Below are positions 45,494 through 54,376 of a stretch of 57,237 nucleotides of DNA, one piece after another. How positions within the stretch are numbered: position 1 is the first letter of the stretch; each line of letters starts with the position of its first letter. The notes under the pieces are model-generated. The model was not told where the DNA came from, did no database searches, and saw only the letters and a list, made by a program, of their open reading frames with translations. A program made the position numbers and the translations under genes. The stretch is from Ferroplasma sp037442045. Its GTDB lineage: Archaea; Thermoplasmatota; Thermoplasmata; Thermoplasmatales; Thermoplasmataceae. The stretch covers positions 1-57,237 of the forward strand of contig NZ_JBBIRC010000002.1 in assembly GCF_037442045.1 (NCBI RefSeq), written 5' to 3'.

Positions 45494-46057
45494 TTACCTT
45501 GCAGATGCTGCAACTCTTTCAATTTCTTCTTTTTTGCTTATTGCAAATGAATTTGCATCGTTTCTGGCTGCAAGCAAAATCTCGTTTGCAAGGCACTCCT
45601 GTATATGTGTTTTATGTTTGAATGAGGCTTTTGTTGCTCCTTTGGCTATATTTCTTAATGCCTCATCAAGCCTTCTGGACGGTGAAACATCGACTGATTT
45701 AGGAACTGCAATACCACCATATTTTAACCTTGTAACCTCTTCTCTTGGTGCTGAATTTTCTATTGCAGAAACAAGTATCTGAACAGGGTTCTGCTTTGTT
45801 TTTGTTGCAATTATATCAAAGGCATCTCCAAGAACTCTATAAGCTGAATATTTCTTGCCTGTCCACTTTGCAGTTCTCATAAGGTTGTTAAGCAGTCTTT
45901 CCACTGTATTTATGTTTCTTTTGCCAGACAGATAATTGGAGAACCTGCCTCCTGTGTCAAGGTTAAGATAAGATGTTAAATTTATATATGTGGCAAGACC
46001 CTGGTCTTTTATCTGTATACCTGAAATATCATATTTGTTCATTATTAACTGTTCCAT
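45494..46057 (-). CDS. rps7: 30S ribosomal protein S7 (uS7)
   Basis: A 187-residue archaeal uS7, which nucleates assembly of the small-subunit head and contacts the E site. The conserved centre is evident: GKRNINTVERLLNNLMR (about 46-62), ENSAPREEVTRLKYGG (about 107-122), SPSRRLDEALRNIAKGA (about 129-145) and the C-terminal KEEIERVAASAR. It is the last gene of the minus-strand operon, starting 4 nt after the S12 stop. No EF-2 gene follows, unlike the longer str operons of many archaea. Confidence 0.96.
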   Translation of the reverse strand: MEQLIMNKYDISGIQIKDQGLATYINLTSYLNLDTGGRFSNYLSGKRNINTVERLLNNLMRTAKWTGKKYSAYRVLGDAFDIIATKTKQNPVQILVSAIENSAPREEVTRLKYGGIAVPKSVDVSPSRRLDEALRNIAKGATKASFKHKTHIQECLANEILLAARNDANSFAISKKEEIERVAASAR

Positions 46058-46061
46058 GAAA

Positions 46062-46490
46062 TCACCTTACTGTTTTCTCCTTTTTACCACGTACAAGCTG
46101 GTTAAGAGATATGTCATTGACTTTTATTACTTTGAATCTCACTCCTGGAATATCTCCTTTACTTCTTCCCATTCTTCCGCCAATGCCTTCCACCATGACC
46201 TCGTCATGCTCATCGATGTAGTTAATTGCACCATCGCCCGGTGCAAAAGCAGTTAACTGCCTCCCATTCTTTATGAGCTGTATTTTAACACATTTCCTGA
46301 TTCCAGAATTAGGCTGTTTTGCTTCTATGCCAACTTTTTCTATAACTATGCCTTTGGCCTGTGGAGACCCTTCAAGGGGATCACTTTTTCTTCTGAGATC
46401 AAGCATCCTTCTTTTATAATTACGATCAGACCACTCATAATGTTTCCTTGCTTTCATTAATTTTTTTCCTGCATTTATACCATTTGCCAC
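46062..46490 (-). CDS. rps12: 30S ribosomal protein S12 (uS12)
   Basis: A 142-residue archaeal uS12, a decoding-centre protein. The family motifs are present: PLEGSPQAKGIVIEKVG (about 38-54), KQPNSGIRKCVKIQL (about 59-73; Gly where bacteria have Ala) and GIGGRMGRSKGDIPGVRFKV (about 99-118). The genes are tightly packed: 4 nt after the YchF-like GTPase stop and 4 nt before S7, so translation coupling is likely. Confidence 0.97.
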   Translation of the reverse strand: MANGINAGKKLMKARKHYEWSDRNYKRRMLDLRRKSDPLEGSPQAKGIVIEKVGIEAKQPNSGIRKCVKIQLIKNGRQLTAFAPGDGAINYIDEHDEVMVEGIGGRMGRSKGDIPGVRFKVIKVNDISLNQLVRGKKEKTVR

Positions 46491-46494
46491 TACA

Positions 46495-47670
46495 TCACCT
46501 TGAATTTGAAATTACTTTAATAACGTCATTATTTAATAATTTATAATCTTTTCCAATAATCCTCTTCGTTTTTCCATTAACTGCACGAATGAAGTTTTTC
46601 CCAATGTCTGTGTGTATTTTATATGCCAGGTCCAGTGCGGTTGAACCATCCTTCACAAGATAGGCGTCTGGGAGCACTCTTCCATTCTTATCTTCCCATT
46701 TATTTTCATCAAGAACAGGATATACAACAATGTATCCAAGTGATTTTATTATTGATGTAAGAACATCATAAAAACGCATTATATTGCCATTTTCGTATTT
46801 TTTCCTTATATTATTGAGAACAGTTTTCTGTGCTTCCCCTGATTTTGCTGTAAATGCAAAGTCGCTTCCGTCCGATGTTATATATCCATTATTGAACGCT
46901 TTTTCTATTAAAAGTTCATATTCCGCTGAAATTAAATATTTTTTTTCATCAGTATTATTGAATGATTCGAGCATGTTTTCTGTTAATAGATCCGCTTTAT
47001 TGCCTGTATTGAACATCGGCTTAACATACTTTAATATTGTCTGGGAAAATCTGTTTATATCCTCCTGACTCCAGTGAATGAGCTTATCAGGGAATTTTTC
47101 CTTCGCCATTATAAATATTACATCCTTTTCATTTAAACCAAATGTTGCTGCTTTCTGCAGCATTTTAACTTCCAGCCTTTCACTGCTGTTATCTTCCTTT
47201 CTGGCAAATTTCTGCCAATCCTTAGATATTTTATTGCTCATCCAGTTAATTATCTCATTTTTCACAAATTTAATATCCTCTTCTGGATCATGCTTTTTTT
47301 CAGATGGATTCCCTTCGGAGTCACTCATACCAGAAGCATCAAAAAGATTTATTATAATATCGGCGTCCCTGATATTATCCAAAAATTCATTTCCCATGCC
47401 CTTTCCTTCACTTGCTCCCTCTATAAGGCCTGGAACATCTATAATTTCTACCGGAATGTACCTGATGCCATTAATACATTTGCCTTCTCTGGGGTTACAT
47501 TTTGCATTTATCTCACTTTCCGGACATTTATCCATTATGAAGGAAACGCCAACATTTGGCTTAATTGTTGTGAATGGATAATTTGCTATATCAACATCTA
47601 TTGAAGTTATGGCCGAAAACAATGTGGATTTCCCTGCATTTGGTTTCCCGATCAATCCAATTTTCAGCAT
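46495..47670 (-). CDS. YchF-like GTPase/ATPase with C-terminal TGS domain
   Basis: A 391-residue OBG-family protein of the archaeal YchF type. G1 is GKPNAGKST (8-16), the switch region has YPFTTIKP (about 32-39), G3 is DVPGLIEGASEGKGMGNEF (about 81-99), and the ALDLAYKIH segment (about 349-357) lies in a TGS domain (310-391). Archaeal YchF-like proteins associate with ribosomes; its position directly before S12 and S7 fits a ribosome-linked job. It overlaps the UPF0179 gene by 1 nt. Confidence 0.93.
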   Translation of the reverse strand: MLKIGLIGKPNAGKSTLFSAITSIDVDIANYPFTTIKPNVGVSFIMDKCPESEINAKCNPREGKCINGIRYIPVEIIDVPGLIEGASEGKGMGNEFLDNIRDADIIINLFDASGMSDSEGNPSEKKHDPEEDIKFVKNEIINWMSNKISKDWQKFARKEDNSSERLEVKMLQKAATFGLNEKDVIFIMAKEKFPDKLIHWSQEDINRFSQTILKYVKPMFNTGNKADLLTENMLESFNNTDEKKYLISAEYELLIEKAFNNGYITSDGSDFAFTAKSGEAQKTVLNNIRKKYENGNIMRFYDVLTSIIKSLGYIVVYPVLDENKWEDKNGRVLPDAYLVKDGSTALDLAYKIHTDIGKNFIRAVNGKTKRIIGKDYKLLNNDVIKVISNSR

Positions 47671-48110
47671 TAAGATTCAACTTCTCTCATATCGTATCCT
47701 TTCGGGCAATTCAATCTGCTTTTTATATTTTTGACAACAATTTTCTTGTTTGCTTTCATATTTAATAGATTGCATTTCTCTATATTTGGGCAGGTGAGAT
47801 AATCGCATTTCATGCTCCGCAATTCAATGGAAGATCCCTCCATAAGGCGCTTTCCATTCTGCACATTATACGTATCAGGAACTTCCTCAACTTCAATTGT
47901 AGAAACTTTATTTTTATCATATATGAAGCACGGATTTACCTGTTCCTTTACTTCTTTTATTTTATATGACCTGCCGGGCTCCAGGTTGAAGCAAACACTT
48001 TTTATTCTGCATTCATCGCATTTGCCTGACAGTGCCCCTCTGAAGGTGAATACAAGGCCTGGTTTTGCCAGCTCTACACCAATTAAACTTATTTTATCCA
48101 ATTTGATCAC
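47670..48110 (-). CDS. UPF0179 family Cys-rich protein
   Basis: A 146-residue archaeal protein of the UPF0179 family, function unknown. Eight cysteines include CDECRIKSVC (about 31-40), an unpaired C near 61, and CPNIEKC (about 109-115) plus a late CPKG, suggesting one or two metal sites, zinc or iron-sulfur. Archaeal members often sit with ribosomal or translation genes; here it leads UPF0179-GTPase-S12-S7 on one strand with 1-4 nt spacing, so a ribosome-related role is likely but unproven. Confidence 0.8.
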   Translation of the reverse strand: MIKLDKISLIGVELAKPGLVFTFRGALSGKCDECRIKSVCFNLEPGRSYKIKEVKEQVNPCFIYDKNKVSTIEVEEVPDTYNVQNGKRLMEGSSIELRSMKCDYLTCPNIEKCNLLNMKANKKIVVKNIKSRLNCPKGYDMREVES

Positions 48111-48155
48111 ATTCCATAAAATTAAATGGTTTATTAAAGTTATGATTTAAATTAG

Positions 48156-48173
48156 ATATCCATTGCTGGATAT
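48156..48173 (-). terminator. 7-bp hairpin between G1P dehydrogenase and the UPF0179 operon
   Basis: ATATCCA and TGGATAT pair perfectly around the tetraloop TTGC, 18 nt after the egsA stop and about 46 nt before the UPF0179 start. It could end the egsA transcript, or act as an operator for the ribosomal operon. No T run follows on the minus strand. Confidence 0.35.
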
Positions 48174-48190
48174 TAATAAATCGCAGGAAA

Positions 48191-49243
48191 TTATATTATT
48201 CCTGTCAACTTCAATGCTTTTCTTGAAACCTCCTCGCTTAAATCCGTTTCGCCAAGTATGGTATATCTCTGCGGCCTCAGCCTGTGTGCTATTGAAAGGG
48301 CTTTAATGGCAACTTCTTCAGATATGCCATAATCTTTTGCCTTTGTCGACACCCCTATTTTTTTGTACGTATCGTAAAGCATTTTCCAGTCGCCACCATG
48401 AAGATACATTGCAGCTAAGGAACCCATCGCTACCTGCTCTCCATGCATTGCATTTCCACTGCCAAGAATTTCAAGCGCATGGGCAAAAAGATGTTCGCTT
48501 CCACTTGCAGGCCTGGAGGAGCCGGCTATTGCCATTGCAGTGCCAGATGCAAGTATCTGTTTTGTTATCATCCATATGCTTGCTTCAAGCCCCGGTTGAA
48601 TCATGCCTGCGTTTTCTATAAGTTCTCTTGAAGAATATTCAGAAATTACTGCGGCTGTGGTACTGAATGGTTCCCCCTTTATCCTGTTTGCCATCTTCCA
48701 GTCCATAACAGAAGTAATATTTGATATAACATCAGAGGCTCCAGCAGCTGCAAAGCGATAAGGTGCTTTGGCCATGATTTTGGTATCGGCAACAATAGCT
48801 GTTGGCATTGCAGCCTCTATTGATAAAAAGGATTTTCCATCATATATTGAAGCTCTTGGCGACGCAATGCCATCATGGCTTGGTGCAGTTGGAAAACTGA
48901 TGAAAGGAACGTTTAAATCAAAAGCTATCTTTTTTCCCATATCTATTTTAGATCCGCCACCAACACCGATAACAATTCCTATCTTAATTTGTGATACTTC
49001 TTCTTCAGCCTTTTTCAATGCATCCATGGTTGCGTTGCCTGACATTAACACATGATAATCAAGCCCGTGCAATTTTTCAACAACAGCTTCTCCTGCGATT
49101 TCATAGGTTTTTGATCCAGAAACTATCAAAATTGTGCCGGACTTTAAATGGTTTTCAGTTACCTGCCTTATATTATCAATGGCGTTATGCCCTATGTAAA
49201 CATCGTTTGGAAAATGCATTGCCTTGATTTTATTGAATTCCAT
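48191..49243 (-). CDS. egsA: sn-glycerol-1-phosphate dehydrogenase
   Basis: The enzyme makes the archaeal lipid backbone sn-glycerol-1-phosphate from dihydroxyacetone phosphate with NAD(P)H. The 350-residue protein has the nucleotide loop GVGGGSKIDMGK (about 93-104), PSHDGIASPRAS (about 121-132), and the zinc-ligand histidines in GSEHLFAHAL (about 246-255) and MHGEQVAMG (about 264-272). It is one of the clearest archaeal markers in the window. A TATA-like box lies about 27 nt before the start (49265-49275). Confidence 0.96.
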   Translation of the reverse strand: MEFNKIKAMHFPNDVYIGHNAIDNIRQVTENHLKSGTILIVSGSKTYEIAGEAVVEKLHGLDYHVLMSGNATMDALKKAEEEVSQIKIGIVIGVGGGSKIDMGKKIAFDLNVPFISFPTAPSHDGIASPRASIYDGKSFLSIEAAMPTAIVADTKIMAKAPYRFAAAGASDVISNITSVMDWKMANRIKGEPFSTTAAVISEYSSRELIENAGMIQPGLEASIWMITKQILASGTAMAIAGSSRPASGSEHLFAHALEILGSGNAMHGEQVAMGSLAAMYLHGGDWKMLYDTYKKIGVSTKAKDYGISEEVAIKALSIAHRLRPQRYTILGETDLSEEVSRKALKLTGII

Positions 49244-49369
49244 TTAACTTATGATATTTAATTGGAATATAAATTTACGTATTTGCCGTTTAATTATACC
49301 TTTTATTAAAATTTTACAATAAAATAGCATTTCAAAAAGTTTAAATATGTCTGACAATTAATATTAAAT

Positions 49370-49840
49370 ATGAACCGGTACAGTAAATTTTTTTATGTTG
49401 GAATTCTTATAGTTTCGATTACATATCTCTTAATTTTCATTATCCCGGGTAAAAAACTCATAACATATTTTGGCTATAATTACTATTTTGGCATAATACC
49501 GAGAATATTTCCAGTTTTTCTCATATTTGGCAATGTTTTTACTGTTGTCGGACTTCTGTTCCCATCTGTAGATATTAAAAAGCGCAGGATTTACCTTGCT
49601 GCAGTAGCTTTCATATTTATAGGTGCAGGCGTTTTAATGGCACTTATACTGCATGTATCTCCATTGAATACAGGTGAGTACAATGGCATCCGCTCAGGAT
49701 ATCTGCTCGTTGAGGGGCCAATACTTCTATTCTTTACTCTGGTAATGGCATATTACATTTCTGCAAATTCCACAAATACTGCTACTATAATTTCAAGTAT
49801 CAGCAACAAAGACGATTTTAAAGGTAAAGATAATAGGTGA
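49370..49840 (+). CDS. Four-helix integral membrane protein of unknown function
   Basis: A 156-residue protein with about four hydrophobic segments (9-29, 40-66, 72-92, 108-132) and an Asn/Ser/Asp-rich C-terminal tail (TNTATIISSISNKDDFKGKDNR). I recognise no family. A TATA-like box (GTTTAAATATG, 49338-49348) lies about 27 nt before the start. The gene is 8 nt upstream of xerA and probably cotranscribed, but membrane topology and sequence suggest no recombination role. Confidence 0.6.
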   Translation: MNRYSKFFYVGILIVSITYLLIFIIPGKKLITYFGYNYYFGIIPRIFPVFLIFGNVFTVVGLLFPSVDIKKRRIYLAAVAFIFIGAGVLMALILHVSPLNTGEYNGIRSGYLLVEGPILLFFTLVMAYYISANSTNTATIISSISNKDDFKGKDNR

Positions 49841-49847
49841 TAATATT

Positions 49848-50702
49848 ATGCACACAATAATGGACAGCAATCGTGAATTAAAATCCTTTGAACGATTTAT
49901 GATAATTGAAAGGAAGAGCTTCTATACAATAAAGGAATATAAATTCCTGCTCTCTGGATTCCTGTTATACTGTAATAAGGATATATCTTCAATAAATTAT
50001 GAGGACATAGAAAATTATAAGCATTTCATCGTCACCGTAAAAAATTATTCAAAAGCATCACAGTATCTTGCCATGAAGGCCCTGCGGCTTTATTATAAAT
50101 TTAAAAATAAAGAAATTCCTCCAAATCTTATACCACCAAGAAGGTCACAAAAAATGCCGGTATACTTAAATGAGAAAGACGCAGGCATACTGATTAACGG
50201 TACAACAAATTCAAGGGATCATGCTATAATATCAGTATTCCTGTATACGGGGGTACGTGTCAGTGAACTGGCAAATTTGCAGCTCGGAGATGTAGATTTT
50301 GATGAAAATATAATATATATACATAGCGGAAAAGGCGATAAAGATAGAATTGTGGTAATGCCGGAAATATGTCATAACCATGTAAAATCTTACATGAAAG
50401 ATAGAATCAAAATTATGTCAAACAATAACTATCTTTTCATATCAAATAAAAAAACAAAATTTAACACAAGCACAATTGAAAGAATGGTAAAGAGAGTAGC
50501 AAAGAATACAGGAATAATCAAAAATGTTACACCTCATGTCTTGCGGCATACATTTGCCACATCAGTTTTGAGGAATGGAGGCGATATAAGATTCATTCAG
50601 CAGATACTTGGGCATTCAAGCCTGGCAACGACACAGATTTATACACATATTGATGATAATACATTAAAAGAAATGTATTCCATGCATATGCCAAAATATT
50701 AG
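49848..50702 (+). CDS. xerA: XerA tyrosine recombinase
   Basis: The archaeal chromosome-dimer resolvase that acts at a dif site. The 284-residue protein has an N-terminal SAM-like core-binding domain (about 1-95) and a catalytic domain with R137 (TGVRVSEL), K162 (SGKGDKDR), H230 and R233 (PHVLRHTFAT), H256 (LGHSS) and the nucleophile Y265 (QIYTH). All six residues are in place. It is single-copy in the window, not inside an element, so a housekeeping XerA is more likely than a phage integrase. The 3' end overlaps the convergent prenyl-synthase end by 4 nt. Confidence 0.93.
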   Translation: MHTIMDSNRELKSFERFMIIERKSFYTIKEYKFLLSGFLLYCNKDISSINYEDIENYKHFIVTVKNYSKASQYLAMKALRLYYKFKNKEIPPNLIPPRRSQKMPVYLNEKDAGILINGTTNSRDHAIISVFLYTGVRVSELANLQLGDVDFDENIIYIHSGKGDKDRIVVMPEICHNHVKSYMKDRIKIMSNNNYLFISNKKTKFNTSTIERMVKRVAKNTGIIKNVTPHVLRHTFATSVLRNGGDIRFIQQILGHSSLATTQIYTHIDDNTLKEMYSMHMPKY

Positions 50703-51754
50703 TTTTGCCTTTTTATAAGATATTCAAGAAGGAAATCCAGCATTTCCTTTATTTTTTGATTTCCATTTATTCTTACCAGTGCAGACCTCGCCAGATTGTT
50801 ATATTCATTTATTTTTGTTAACGTATATTCATATGAGCCAGTAGATTTTACTATTTCTCTAAGGTGATAAAAGTCAGAATCATTTATGTTTCCGCTCTTA
50901 AGGCAGCGTTGTATGAAATTTTTTGTTTCTGTGTCTGAATTATTATAAGCTTTTATCATTAAAAGTGTCTTCTTCCCTTCGTTAACATCACCTTTCACCG
51001 GTTTTCCCGTTTTTTCTTCATTGCCAAAAAGGCCGAGTAAATCATCATAAAGCTGGAAAGCTATGCCTGCGTATTTTCCAAATTCTTTGATGTCATCTAT
51101 ATACTCTTTATTTCCTGATAGATATACACCCATGAGAAGCGGCCCCTGAATGGTATATCTTGCTGTTTTGAGAAAATGAAGTTTTAAAAGCCTTTCCTCG
51201 CTGTATACATCTTCTATTGAGGAATATATATCAAGTATTTGCCCTTTTCCCGTATCTTCTATTATTCTGGAAAATTCTAAATCCGCATCAAGAAGATTTT
51301 CAACATTAAAACCGGAACGAATAAGCGCCTCATGGGAAAAAGTATCAATAAGATCGCCTGCACTGATTGCTATGTTTTCCGCAATTCTTGCTATACCATC
51401 GCCCTTCATCGACTGTTCAATGCCTTTATGGAAACTTGGCTTCCCCCTTCTCATGTCACTTTGATCCATTATATCGTCATGTATAAGCAGAAATGATTGT
51501 GCCATTTCTATTGAAATTGAAGCCTTTATTATTTTTTCATTCTCTTCGGCAAACATGCTGTACCCAAGTATCATGAGAATTGGCCTTACACGTTTTCCCC
51601 CATTCATGGTAAAATCTCTCAACCTGGTTATAATATCCGCTATTTTTTTATCATTGCATTCCTGCAATTTAAAATGAAAATAATTTTCTAACTCAATATT
51701 TATCTTTTCCTTCAGTTCATCGAGCTGCTTTTTATAATCTTCTATGTTTTTCAA
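50699..51754 (-). CDS. Polyprenyl synthetase, probably geranylgeranyl diphosphate synthase
   Basis: A trans-prenyl synthase that condenses IPP onto allylic diphosphates for archaeal lipids. The first Asp-rich motif is DDIMD (93-97) with a long helix before it, and the second is in FQLYDDLLGLFG (about 243-254), the archaeal DDxxG type. Residue 90 upstream of the first motif is Leu (AQSFLLIHDD), the position that sets chain length; a smaller residue permits longer products, so C20 is a fair guess. Length is standard. Confidence 0.9.
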   Translation of the reverse strand: MKNIEDYKKQLDELKEKINIELENYFHFKLQECNDKKIADIITRLRDFTMNGGKRVRPILMILGYSMFAEENEKIIKASISIEMAQSFLLIHDDIMDQSDMRRGKPSFHKGIEQSMKGDGIARIAENIAISAGDLIDTFSHEALIRSGFNVENLLDADLEFSRIIEDTGKGQILDIYSSIEDVYSEERLLKLHFLKTARYTIQGPLLMGVYLSGNKEYIDDIKEFGKYAGIAFQLYDDLLGLFGNEEKTGKPVKGDVNEGKKTLLMIKAYNNSDTETKNFIQRCLKSGNINDSDFYHLREIVKSTGSYEYTLTKINEYNNLARSALVRINGNQKIKEMLDFLLEYLIKRQN

Positions 51755-51842
51755 GTTACACTTAATTGGTTAAATTATTATTAAGTTTTTTCATGATTCT
51801 TTGCACTTAATCTTAATATATTAAATATAAATATCATATATT

Positions 51843-52529
51843 ATGTCAGAAAATTATGTATATAAGAAAGATGATGAAGCTGATGATTATAATGAACGTG
51901 GAATATCATATTTTAATGTGGTGCAATATGCTGACGCAGTTAAGGAATTCACAAAGGCAATAAACATTATTAAAACCGACCCAGATTATTTCATAAATAG
52001 GGCACTGGCGTATTATTCTATGCATATGTATAATGATGCAATTAAAGATTGCAAAAGCGCAATAGAACTCAGTAAGGACAGGGGAGATTACCATAATACT
52101 CTGGGTTCTATATATGATGATGCGAATGAGCTTGATAAAGCATTGCAGGAATTTGATGCGGCAATTAAAATAGAGGATGATATGCCGGATTATTATTACA
52201 ATAGGGGCAATGTTTACTGGAAACAAAATGAAAGAGATCTGGCATTAAACGATTACAGCAAGGCTGTAAATTTGAACTCGTCTGACCCTGTATTCCTGTA
52301 TAAAAGATCCCAGATATATACAGAGCTTAAAAAATACCAGGAGGCATTATTGGATCTCGACGAATGCATTAAACTGGCAAGAAATCCAGAATATTATAAG
52401 GATGAGGCGAACATATACTATTTGATGGGGAAAAAGGAAAAGGCTCTGGAGATACTGGACAGTGTTCTTAAATATTCTCCAGAAAATCTATCCTTAAAGG
52501 CGCTAAGAGCCAAAATTGAAAATGAATAA
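51843..52529 (+). CDS. Tetratricopeptide-repeat protein
   Basis: A 228-residue protein built of about six TPR units of 34 residues, from ERGISYFNVVQYADAVKEF (about 19) to YYLMGKKEKALEILD (about 200). TPR units pack as helix pairs that hold protein partners. There is no signal peptide, membrane helix or catalytic domain. The partner cannot be named from sequence. It is divergent from the prenyl-synthase gene (88 nt apart), and the MDR gene follows on the same strand 69 nt later. Confidence 0.85.
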   Translation: MSENYVYKKDDEADDYNERGISYFNVVQYADAVKEFTKAINIIKTDPDYFINRALAYYSMHMYNDAIKDCKSAIELSKDRGDYHNTLGSIYDDANELDKALQEFDAAIKIEDDMPDYYYNRGNVYWKQNERDLALNDYSKAVNLNSSDPVFLYKRSQIYTELKKYQEALLDLDECIKLARNPEYYKDEANIYYLMGKKEKALEILDSVLKYSPENLSLKALRAKIENE

Positions 52530-52598
52530 TATTAAATTATATTTTTTTTAACTATTATTTTCAATAAATTTAATAATCAGATTTGTCTATAATTACAT

Positions 52599-53552
52599 AT
52601 GAAAGCAATAGAGTTTGACAAATCCGGAATAGATAATATAAAAATTGTGGATACAGATTTAAAAGGCAACGGAATTAAAGTTAAAGTAATAAAGGCGGGA
52701 TTAAACCCACTGGATTATAATCTTATAGCTGGCAATGTTGTATACAATGTAAAGCCAATGCCGCATATTCCCGGTTCAGAAGTTATGGGAATTGCAATGG
52801 AAGATGGAAAAAATATACGGAAAGGCGATCGGGTAATAGTATACAACCGCATATTTGACAATGCATGTGATATGTGTTATTCCGGGAATGAACATTTATG
52901 CTACAATGGCGGCATATGGGGTGTGATTACCAACGGAGGATATTCTGAATATATCAAAATAGATGAACAGAATCTTTTCAGAGTTCCTGAGCCAATAGAC
53001 GATAATACGGCGGTGAGCATCGGCATTGGGGCATTAACATCTTATAGGTCTCTGAAACGCTCAAAGCCGAAAATAAATGATAAAATACTGATATACGGTG
53101 CAGGAAATACGGGAATATTTACAGTACAGCTGGCACATAAAATGGGACTTGATGTCTATGTTTATTCAAGAAATAAGGAACTTGAAGAGCTTGGCATAAA
53201 GGTTATTGACTCGATTCCGGAGGATTTCCTTGCTGATATTATTATAAATCCACTGGGAGGAAAGTTGTTTGGCGATTCAATTAAGCATCTTCGCAGAAAG
53301 GGCAAAATAGTTACCTATGGTGTACTGACAGGTAGAATGGCGGATCTGGATATTGCACAACTGTACACAAATGAGCTGGAAATAACAGGATCAACTGGAG
53401 GAACAAGAAAAGATTTATCCGAGCTTTTAAGCATACTTGAAAAAAGCAATTTTCGCCTTCCAATGTATAAAGAATACTCTCTCTGGGATATAAAAGACGC
53501 GCTATACGCTTTCAAAGAGAGGGTCAATGGAAGAATTGTCCTTAACTTATAA
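52599..53552 (+). CDS. Medium-chain dehydrogenase/reductase without a catalytic zinc site
   Basis: A 317-residue MDR protein with the NAD(P)-binding loop YGAGNTGIF (about 167-175). At the site where zinc alcohol dehydrogenases have a Cys ligand near residue 38 it reads GLNPLDYN, and GHE is GSE (65-67), so the catalytic zinc is lost. The structural-zinc loop is partly kept: C-x2-C and a later Cys in CDMCYSGNEHLC. It is more like a quinone-oxidoreductase-type MDR. The substrate is unknown. The 3' end overlaps the rpe stop by 6 nt (convergent). Confidence 0.85.
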   Translation: MKAIEFDKSGIDNIKIVDTDLKGNGIKVKVIKAGLNPLDYNLIAGNVVYNVKPMPHIPGSEVMGIAMEDGKNIRKGDRVIVYNRIFDNACDMCYSGNEHLCYNGGIWGVITNGGYSEYIKIDEQNLFRVPEPIDDNTAVSIGIGALTSYRSLKRSKPKINDKILIYGAGNTGIFTVQLAHKMGLDVYVYSRNKELEELGIKVIDSIPEDFLADIIINPLGGKLFGDSIKHLRRKGKIVTYGVLTGRMADLDIAQLYTNELEITGSTGGTRKDLSELLSILEKSNFRLPMYKEYSLWDIKDALYAFKERVNGRIVLNL

Positions 53553-54206
53553 GGATTTTAATTTCTTTATGCTTTCGGAAATGCCATTATTAAATATATA
53601 TGATGCTGATACAAGAATATCTGCTCCTGCTTCTACAGCAAGTTTTCCTGTGTGATCATTTATTCCTCCATCTATTTCTATTTTTGTGCTGTAGAGATTA
53701 TCATCTATATATTTTCGCAGGATTCTTACCTTATCCAGTGAACTTTCAATGAATTTTTGCCCAGAAAAACCAGGATAAACAGACATGACCAGAACTATTT
53801 CAGAGAATGGGACAAATTTTAAAATTTTATTTACATCTGTATCAGGATTGATAACTATTCCATATTTTATCTCTTCTTTTTCAAGCTTTTTAAAGAATTC
53901 TGCAATTTCTATAGGAGTTTCATAATGTATTAACAGAACGTCGCATCCTGCCTTTAAGAATGCTTTGTAGTATTTATCTGGCCTTTCTATCATAAGGTGG
54001 CAATCCAGCCTCAAATCCGTGCCTCTTCTTATTGAAGAAACTAATTCAGGTCCCATTGTAATATTGTCAACAAAATGCCCGTCCATAACGTCAAGGTGGA
54101 ATGAACCAGCACCCGCCTGCTGGCATTGTTTAATCTGATTTCCTAGATCCAGAAGATCGCTGGATATAATTGAGGGAGAGATTTCCACATTTTTCATAAT
54201 AACCAA
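53547..54206 (-). CDS. rpe: Ribulose-phosphate 3-epimerase
   Basis: A 219-residue TIM-barrel enzyme interconverting ribulose 5-phosphate and xylulose 5-phosphate. Visible blocks: SPSIISSDLLDLG (about 9-21), FHLDVMDGHFV (about 37-47) with metal-ligand His and catalytic Asp, DCHLMIERP (about 68-76), SVYPGFSGQKF (about 142-152) and EIDGGI (about 176-181) with the second catalytic Asp. Length is standard. Probably supplies pentoses in the absence of an oxidative pentose-phosphate pathway. An in-frame ATG four codons in (MKNVEIS) is also possible. Confidence 0.94.
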   Translation of the reverse strand: MVIMKNVEISPSIISSDLLDLGNQIKQCQQAGAGSFHLDVMDGHFVDNITMGPELVSSIRRGTDLRLDCHLMIERPDKYYKAFLKAGCDVLLIHYETPIEIAEFFKKLEKEEIKYGIVINPDTDVNKILKFVPFSEIVLVMSVYPGFSGQKFIESSLDKVRILRKYIDDNLYSTKIEIDGGINDHTGKLAVEAGADILVSASYIFNNGISESIKKLKSL

Positions 54207-54376
54207 TCATGTCATTGGATTTATTTTTTTTTATAAACAATTTTTATGGCATGAATTCAGTGTAATATTATAAATGAATTTGGATTGTAAACATTTTTGC
54301 ATTTGGGCGCATTGCAATACATATAATCTATATTCCTTTCCAGTAAATATTAAAAGGATGTTTTAAATGAACTCAG

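Noticed and set aside
49848..50702. Integrated-element integrase
   Set aside because: XerA has no tRNA or attachment repeat beside it, no phage or plasmid genes around it, and lies among housekeeping genes. A chromosomal XerA is more likely.
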